Below are positions 59,033-64,000 of a DNA stretch of 64,000 nucleotides, piece after piece. The notes under the pieces are model-generated. The model was not told the origin of the DNA. It worked only from the letters and a program-made list of their open reading frames with translations, and did not search any database. Origin of the DNA: Dyadobacter arcticus (GTDB lineage Bacteria; Bacteroidota; Bacteroidia; Cytophagales; Spirosomataceae). The stretch is from contig NZ_JAASQJ010000002.1 in NCBI RefSeq assembly GCF_011762185.1, positions 434,001-498,000 on the forward strand, read 5' to 3'. Position 1 is the first letter of the stretch, and every line of letters starts with the position of its first letter. The translations under genes were made by a program, and so were the position numbers.

Positions 59033-59455
59033 TTAAGCGTTTTCCAATGCGGCAATATCAAATTTAGTCATCTGCATAAATGCCTGGATGACCCTCGGGC
59101 CTTTTTCCGGATCGGACATCAATTTTGGTAAAACTGCTGGAATAATTTGCCACGACATGCCAAATTTATCATCCAGCCAGCCGCATTGATTGTATATACC
59201 GCCGTCGCCCAGTGTTTCCCAGTAATAATCGATTTCTTCCTGGGTATCACATTCAACGACGAAGGAAGTAGCGGGTGAAAATTTGTAATGCGGACCACCG
59301 TTCAGGCCCATGAATTTGAATCCGTTCAGTTCAAATGTCACCACCATCGGGTTTTCCGCAGTGATTTTTGAGCTTTTGAAAATCGAACAATAGTACTCGG
59401 CCGCTTGCTTAGCGTTTCCATCATACCAAAGGCAAGGGTAAAGGGGCTTGATCAT
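59033..59455 (-). CDS. PhnB-like VOC-family protein
   Basis: The product is 140 residues. PhnB-type features: IKPLYPCLWYDGNAKQAAEY, YCSIFKSSKITAENPMVVTF, ELNGFKFMGLNGGPHYKFSP and WLDDKFGMSWQIIPAVLPKL. These proteins resemble 3-demethylubiquinone methyltransferase in sequence, but no SAM site is present. It lies 11 bases after the third SRPBCC gene and is probably the last gene of that ArsR operon. This is the only ArsR operon here with a third gene. Confidence 0.92.
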   Translation of the reverse strand: MIKPLYPCLWYDGNAKQAAEYYCSIFKSSKITAENPMVVTFELNGFKFMGLNGGPHYKFSPATSFVVECDTQEEIDYYWETLGDGGIYNQCGWLDDKFGMSWQIIPAVLPKLMSDPEKGPRVIQAFMQMTKFDIAALENA

Positions 59456-59466
59456 TTTATTTGACG

Positions 59467-59970
59467 TTAGTTGTTTACAATGCTGCTGGCCAATAATTCA
59501 TCCAGTTTTTGATACCCTTCTTTCAGTCCACCTTCCATGCCCGATTGCAACAGGCCGTCGCGGTCTTCAACGGATTTGAAAACCGATTGAACCATTAACC
59601 TGGTCCTGTTTTCAGGTAATTCGATTAATGTAAGAAATTCCAATGAAACGTGGCCGCGTTCGGGAAGTCCTTCGAACTCAAAAGTGCGGATTACTCTCTC
59701 GGGAGCGGCTACCTCGTGGATTGTCCCATTAAATCCAAACTCGCCGCCACCGTTGCAAAGTGAATGCACAAAACGGTACGAACCGCCCGAACGATTGTCG
59801 AGCTTGTCGATTCTCATCTCCATATCATTCGGCCCCATCCATTGGACCAGAAATTCGGGTTCACTCAATGCACGATAAACAAGTTCGCGCGGAGCCTCGA
59901 ATTCGCGTTCGATGAAAAACTCCTGTTTGCCTTTGTCGGCGGTAATTTTGGTTGCGTTTTTACTTGGCAT
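59467..59970 (-). CDS. SRPBCC/AHSA1-domain protein (ArsR partner, copy 3)
   Basis: The product is 167 residues. AHSA1 fold: [80 protein letters not shown], and [20 protein letters not shown] at the end. It begins [20 protein letters not shown], a longer N-terminus than copy 2. The start overlaps the ArsR stop by 11 bases. It is the middle gene of an ArsR-SRPBCC-VOC operon. The ligand is unknown. Confidence 0.92.
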   Translation of the reverse strand: MPSKNATKITADKGKQEFFIEREFEAPRELVYRALSEPEFLVQWMGPNDMEMRIDKLDNRSGGSYRFVHSLCNGGGEFGFNGTIHEVAAPERVIRTFEFEGLPERGHVSLEFLTLIELPENRTRLMVQSVFKSVEDRDGLLQSGMEGGLKEGYQKLDELLASSIVNN

Positions 59971-60286
59971 TTTGTTGTGATTTTAAGTTATCTAATATTT
60001 TATCTAAACGGTCGAAACGCTCTTCCCACATTTTCTGGAACGGTGCTAACCAATCGGCTACTTCTTTCATTTTTTGGGGGTTAAAGTGATAATAAATTTC
60101 CCTTCCATTCTGCTGCTGGTCTACGAGCTGGCATTCAGTAAGTATCTTAATGTGTTTTGAAACCGCTTGTCTGCTGGTATCAAAATGCTCCGCCAATGCA
60201 TTGGGCGTCATGGCCTGAAATGCTATTAACGTTAATATCGCCCTGCGCGTCGGGTCTGCTATGGCTTGAAAAACGTCTCTTCTCAT
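59960..60286 (-). CDS. ArsR-family regulator (copy 3, SRPBCC-linked)
   Basis: The product is 108 residues. Winged helix: [60 protein letters not shown]. It has the same DNA-binding helix as copy 2 ([20 protein letters not shown]), so both may bind the same operator. The promoter at 60319-60350 has a palindrome of the same half-sites. Copies 2 and 3 are about 3.7 kb apart and point in opposite directions, likely from a duplication. Confidence 0.93.
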   Translation of the reverse strand: MRRDVFQAIADPTRRAILTLIAFQAMTPNALAEHFDTSRQAVSKHIKILTECQLVDQQQNGREIYYHFNPQKMKEVADWLAPFQKMWEERFDRLDKILDNLKSQQNAK

Positions 60287-60318
60287 CTCTCAAAATTATA
60301 TATGCTACTGATTGGTTG

Positions 60319-60350
60319 CAAATATAAGTGCAATTGATCGGTTGCGCAAA
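60319..60350 (-). promoter_or_regulatory. Operator and promoter of ArsR copy 3
   Basis: On the minus strand TTTG, 20 bases, TATATTTG is a perfect Bacteroidota promoter. The spacer holds GCGCAACCGATCAATTGCAC, an imperfect inverted repeat with half-sites like those of the copy 2 operator. Confidence 0.72.
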
Positions 60351-60370
60351 TATTTTTTCAAAAGTTTTTT

Positions 60371-60425
60371 GGAGGAAACTTTAAAGGGGGAATAAAGGGA
60401 GGAATGGGAAGAGGGAGGACGGGGG
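60371..60425. repeat. G-rich purine tract at a kinase 3' end
   Basis: A run of mostly A and G with several G3-G5 tracts directly abuts the stop codon of the minus-strand kinase gene at 60426. It resembles the tracts at 2709 and 30947 in composition and in its gene-end position. Confidence 0.5.
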
Positions 60426-62576
60426 CTATTGCGTAACCGGCAAACTAATTACAAATTCAGCCCCCTCGCCTTCTATGCTATCAATCCGCAAGTTGCCGCC
60501 GTGGGCTTTGGTGATGATGTCATAGCTTAGCGATAGCCCCAGGCCGGTACCTTCCCCGGTAGGTTTTGTAGTAAAAAATGGTTGCAAAATCTTTTCCTTA
60601 ATTGACGCCGGAATGCCTATTCCGTTGTCTTTTACGGAGATATGTACCTCGGAATCTGTTTGCCTGGTACTCACTTCAACTCTTGACTTATATTCACTTC
60701 CAGCCGTTTTTGACTTTTGATTTACAGAATAAAATGCGTTGTTGATCATATTCAGCAACACCCTTCCCAAGTCCTGCGGAATAGCATTCACCTTTGGCAA
60801 TGACTGATCAAAATGCGTTATCAGTTCCGCATTGAAATTAGTATCCTTTGCCCGCAAGCCGTGATAGCTTAATTTGAAATATTCATCAGCCAATGCATTG
60901 ATATCCGTAGGCTCCTTTTCACTGGAACTGCTCTGTGAATGCTGCAACATGCCTTTCACGATGTTATCTGCGCGTTTTCCATGGTGATTGATCTTTCCCA
61001 TGTTCTGGTCAAGGTCATCTGCAATGGCGGCTACATCTTCCAATCGACCAGCGGAAAGCTCCTCTTTCAGCTCAGCGATCAGCTCGACGCTTACTTCAGA
61101 AAAATTATTGACAAAATTGAGCGGGTTCTGAATTTCGTGGGCAATGCCCGCAGTCAGCTCACCCAGCGAGGCCATTTTTTCCGCCTGGATCAGCTGGTTT
61201 TGCGTCGTTTTCAGGTGGTCGAGGGACTGGCTAAGTTCGGCGGTGCGTTCCGCTACCTGCTGTTCAAGAAATACTTTTTGCTGAGCGAGCAGTTCCAGAC
61301 GCTGCGTTTCTTTTTCGTGTTCCAGCCGCTCTTTTTCCAATACCTGCTGCGCGTTTTCGTTGAGAAGGTCCCGAAAACGGCCAAAAAGGATCCAGCAGTT
61401 GACCACAACCGTCCAAACGAGTGCGGGAATAAAAAGGTTATTGGCAAAAGTCGAGATTTCAGGATAATGTGTCTGGAACAATACATTTACTAACCAAATC
61501 AATACAAATGGAAGTGCACCGATGGCGAATATGCGACTAACTCCCCGGTTTTTAATGACCCCAATGATCAGCGTAATGCAGATTCCACCCATTAACAGGA
61601 TCTGAGGCACACCAACTGCTATATAAAAAGCATATCTGACTGCATAGGTTGCTGAATCCATTACAAACAGGTAAGCAAGTTCGGTCAGCAGATACACGAA
61701 ACTGGTCCAGATAATTACTTTGTTCCATCGCGGATATTGTTGTGAAATGCGCAGGAAATGCCTCATGGCATGGTACAAAGCAAAATTTGCGATCACTCTG
61801 GTAATCCCTTCGAAAAAATCGAAATAGCCAGGATGGTAGCGAAAGAACAAAAGGTTTAGCTCATCGGCCGCGAAATTGGCAGAGCTGAACACGTTGACCA
61901 CAAAATAAAACAGGTATACCGGCTCCTTCACCACAGAGTAAAAGAACAGGTTGATCAACGCCGAAAAAAACAGAAATCCGACAAAAGCGGAATAGAAAAT
62001 GCTGTTAATCCGTATGGCTTCCGCGGTAGATAAGTACCGTTCCAGCGCCTTTTCCCTGAAGCTAAGGCCAATTCCCAACGGCGTTAATGTATTTCCCAGA
62101 TCATTCCGCTCGTAAACAGTGATTTCAGTATTTGCCGGAATTTCGTAGGCAATGCTCCTCAGTTCCCGGATACCATCCTGTTTATCCCAGGGAACCTTTG
62201 CGCCGGTGGTAAAATGTTCAAAATGCTTTTTTACACCTTGAATGTATACATCTGCCCGGTCAACGCCTTCCGGAATGAGGACATTTACTGGCTTGTTCAC
62301 TTCATTTTTGATCCTATATCGCAGCCAGAGCACATCGCTGACGCCCTTACTTGTTGTATCATAAAATGCAAAGCGGGTTGAATACTGCGGTGATACAACT
62401 TCTCTTAATGTAAGTTTCTCACCCGGGTCAGGGAGGTACTGGTAGTATTTTCCCGGAATAAATAGCCGCTTCGAAATGGTATCCGTTTTAATCAGAAATG
62501 GATCAGGAAATGTCGCTGACTGCGCGAAGCAAAAATGAGCAAAGAGGACAAAAACGAGCAGTAGCTTAAACTTCAT
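60426..62576 (-). CDS. 7TMR-DISM sensor histidine kinase
   Basis: The product is 716 residues. Signal peptide ([20 protein letters not shown]), then a periplasmic DISMED2-like sensor (about 25-180: [29 protein letters not shown]). Seven transmembrane helices follow at about 190-395 ([46 protein letters not shown]). A coiled coil (about 405-455) leads to HisKA with His in [20 protein letters not shown], and HATPase motifs [19 protein letters not shown] and [13 protein letters not shown]. It senses an unknown extracytoplasmic signal; no response regulator is adjacent. Confidence 0.95.
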   Translation of the reverse strand: MKFKLLLVFVLFAHFCFAQSATFPDPFLIKTDTISKRLFIPGKYYQYLPDPGEKLTLREVVSPQYSTRFAFYDTTSKGVSDVLWLRYRIKNEVNKPVNVLIPEGVDRADVYIQGVKKHFEHFTTGAKVPWDKQDGIRELRSIAYEIPANTEITVYERNDLGNTLTPLGIGLSFREKALERYLSTAEAIRINSIFYSAFVGFLFFSALINLFFYSVVKEPVYLFYFVVNVFSSANFAADELNLLFFRYHPGYFDFFEGITRVIANFALYHAMRHFLRISQQYPRWNKVIIWTSFVYLLTELAYLFVMDSATYAVRYAFYIAVGVPQILLMGGICITLIIGVIKNRGVSRIFAIGALPFVLIWLVNVLFQTHYPEISTFANNLFIPALVWTVVVNCWILFGRFRDLLNENAQQVLEKERLEHEKETQRLELLAQQKVFLEQQVAERTAELSQSLDHLKTTQNQLIQAEKMASLGELTAGIAHEIQNPLNFVNNFSEVSVELIAELKEELSAGRLEDVAAIADDLDQNMGKINHHGKRADNIVKGMLQHSQSSSSEKEPTDINALADEYFKLSYHGLRAKDTNFNAELITHFDQSLPKVNAIPQDLGRVLLNMINNAFYSVNQKSKTAGSEYKSRVEVSTRQTDSEVHISVKDNGIGIPASIKEKILQPFFTTKPTGEGTGLGLSLSYDIITKAHGGNLRIDSIEGEGAEFVISLPVTQ

Positions 62577-62704
62577 TGGGGGTCCGTAAAGCGAGCAGTA
62601 TTAAATCGTTCTAAAATACCTAAAAGGCATTTGATTTTTTCCTTTACCCGCTTTTTTCTTTCTCCAATGGCATTCAGCCACAACCTCATTTTTGCCCCCA
62701 AATT

Positions 62705-63283
62705 CTAAGCCTGACTGTGCTCTAACACATCATTTTTCTTCCTGCTGATATCACAAAGCATATCCGAATGAATGTTAAGGCCAATGTTCGTTAGGTTATA
62801 CAAATGCTCGCTCGCGATCAGATACACGATTTCACAAACTTCCTGCTCGGAATAAAACCTGGATAGTCGTGAGAATGTTGCCGGGTCCACTTTTCTGTCC
62901 CTGGTAAGTTCTGTTGCGTAATCGAGTGCTGCGCGGTCGGCTTCGGTGAAAAGCAGGTTTGTTTTGTAATCTTCAAGCGCTTCAAACTTGGCCTCATTCA
63001 GGTCGTTCTGAATAACTACCAGCCTTCCGATATCTATACAAAACAGGCAAATATTCATCCGTGAAACCCACTCACGTACCAGCATCACCGTTTCGGTGGG
63101 AAGGCCAAGTTTCTTGTCCAGTTTGGAAATCTTTGCGTAAAACATCCCAAATGCAGTCGGAAGCCGGGCAGAATGCACTTTCATCGGCATAAGCACTTTT
63201 CCAAATTGCTTTTTGGTAAAATAATAGGCGAGTTTCATGACAAAACTGGCGGGTTTTTCGATGGGTGAAAGAAATGTGTCCAT
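62705..63283 (-). CDS. Carboxymuconolactone decarboxylase-family protein under an ECF42-type promoter
   Basis: The product is 192 residues from the ATG at 63283; a longer frame from 63346 would cross the promoter. AhpD-like motif CLFC at C79 and C82 (RMNICLFCIDIG). Other family features: LPTAFGMFYAKISKLDKKLG, LPTETVMLVREWVSRMNICL, DYATELTRDRKVDPATFSRL and YSEQEVCEIVYLIASEHLYN. It is probably a peroxidase- or decarboxylase-like thiol protein. ECF41 factors typically control such genes; here the promoter matches the one before the ECF42 operon at 1435-1465. Confidence 0.85.
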   Translation of the reverse strand: MDTFLSPIEKPASFVMKLAYYFTKKQFGKVLMPMKVHSARLPTAFGMFYAKISKLDKKLGLPTETVMLVREWVSRMNICLFCIDIGRLVVIQNDLNEAKFEALEDYKTNLLFTEADRAALDYATELTRDRKVDPATFSRLSRFYSEQEVCEIVYLIASEHLYNLTNIGLNIHSDMLCDISRKKNDVLEHSQA

Positions 63284-63316
63284 GTTGTTTCTCTTTAAAA
63301 GTTTAAATTTTAATCC

Positions 63317-63347
63317 ATGACGATCGAGCTTTCCAGGATTGGACAAA
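63317..63347 (-). promoter_or_regulatory. ECF42-type promoter of the carboxymuconolactone decarboxylase gene
   Basis: On the minus strand this reads TTTGTCCAATCC, 11 variable bases, ATCGTCAT, identical in both conserved parts and in spacing to the promoter at 1435-1465. The leader to the start at 63283 would be about 29 bases, versus about 25 in the other copy. Confidence 0.72.
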
Positions 63348-63397
63348 CGGGAAAAAGTTTTTTTAAAATAATTTGATCGTGATTATCTTTCCCGGAC

Positions 63398-64000
63398 ATG
63401 GCAAATTACAGTTTCTTCAATCGGGATATCAGCTGGCTTTCTTTCAATGAAAGGGTTTTAATGGAAGCTGAAGATGTGACGCTCCCCCTCATAGAACGCA
63501 TCCGGTTTCTTTCCATTTACTCCTCCAACCTGGACGAATTTTATAGAGTTCGCATGCCTGTGCTGCAGAGAAGTGCACAAGGGAATGACGCAAATCAGGA
63601 TTATGAACTTGCAGCAGAAGTCATCAACCGGCAGCAGGACCGGTTTGGAGAGACGCTCGTTCAGTCCATTATTCCTGCGATGAATGAAATAGGCTATCAT
63701 TTCTGCTATCGCGATGAAATCCCTGAAAATTTGGTCGCAACAACAACGGAATACTTCTTTTCTCAGGTAGCAGGGCTTTTGCAGCCGGTTTTCTTGAAAA
63801 ATGATTCAGAAATCTTTCCAGAAAACAATGTCCTATACCTTGCCGTTGTGCTTAATTTGGAACCAGGAGGCGAGCAATTAGCCTTTATCAATGTTCCTAC
63901 CAATCACATCAGCCGTTTTCAAAAATTCAGGGATGCTGACGGTGAGCACATCATTTTTTTAGAAGATATTATTAAACAAAACCTAAAAGCATTATTTCCG
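63398..64000 (+). CDS. ppk1: Polyphosphate kinase 1, N-terminal part (runs off the window)
   Basis: 201 codons from the ATG at 63398 are visible. The start MANYSFFNRDISWLSFNERV followed by LMEAEDVTLPLIERIRFLSI and YSSNLDEFYRVRM is the PPK1 N-terminal domain signature. The rest of the visible part continues the helical N-terminal and head domains to the window edge. PPK1 makes polyphosphate from ATP, linked to stress survival. It is divergent from the ECF42-type promoter region; 114 bases separate the two starts. Confidence 0.95.
   Translation, partial: MANYSFFNRDISWLSFNERVLMEAEDVTLPLIERIRFLSIYSSNLDEFYRVRMPVLQRSAQGNDANQDYELAAEVINRQQDRFGETLVQSIIPAMNEIGYHFCYRDEIPENLVATTTEYFFSQVAGLLQPVFLKNDSEIFPENNVLYLAVVLNLEPGGEQLAFINVPTNHISRFQKFRDADGEHIIFLEDIIKQNLKALFP

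Noticed and set aside
63284..63346. Longer start for the carboxymuconolactone decarboxylase gene
   Set aside because: It would translate the ECF-type promoter; the ATG at 63283 fits the leader length of the sister promoter.

Overview
The window looks like chromosomal DNA of a Bacteroidota bacterium of the Cytophagales, most like Dyadobacter. The assignment is inferred from gene content (VCBS-repeat and DUF1080 secreted proteins, a 7TMR-DISM kinase, the ImuA/ImuB/DnaE2 set, many predicted secreted proteins), from promoters of the Bacteroidota form TTTG-N19-21-TAnnTTTG, and from weak Shine-Dalgarno sequences. I found no rRNA, tRNA, insertion sequence, prophage or CRISPR array.

Layout. 1-1465: an ECF42-type sigma factor and its DGPF/YCII partner. 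1.5-14.3 kb: secreted sugar-oxidation and OMP-type genes (VCBS, cupredoxin-DUF7133, DUF1080) mixed with three toxin-antitoxin loci, an intact RES/Xre pair, a MNT/HepT pair with a frameshifted toxin, and a HigA whose HigB has lost its middle. 14.3-19.4 kb: a PQQ-type sugar dehydrogenase/PKD/cytochrome c/CBM fusion, a secreted propeller-like protein and a type I phosphodiesterase. 19.4-28 kb: a lipoprotein, an EEP-family membrane protein, a glycosyltransferase, a three-subunit PaoABC-like molybdenum hydroxylase with a TetR gene, and xthA. 28-37 kb: a multi-PAS histidine kinase, an FAD/NAD(P)-binding protein, a YihY protein, a MOSC protein and a GH1-like enzyme. 37-49.8 kb: a DNA-damage island, dnaE2-imuB divergent from dinD-alkB, with imuA about 7 kb away behind unrelated metabolic genes. 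50-60.3 kb: three ArsR/SRPBCC regulator-effector pairs, a structured tandem repeat, a NYN/OST-HTH protein and small hypotheticals. 60.4-64 kb: a 7TMR-DISM histidine kinase, a carboxymuconolactone decarboxylase-family gene and the start of ppk1.

Most notable is a 31-bp promoter arrangement found at both ends of the window, 62 kb apart: TTTGTCCAATCC, exactly 11 variable bases, then ATCGTCAT. One copy precedes the DGPF-ECF42 operon and the other a decarboxylase/AhpD-like gene. It matches what is known of ECF42 promoters and suggests a regulon read straight from the DNA. Other strong regulatory signals are palindromic operators placed inside the promoter spacers of two sister ArsR genes, a 16-bp perfect inverted repeat before the third ArsR gene, a surviving HigA operator in front of the broken higB, clustered inverted repeats before imuB/dinD and imuA, and four copies of ATGTAACA in alternating orientation around a possible 34-residue small protein.
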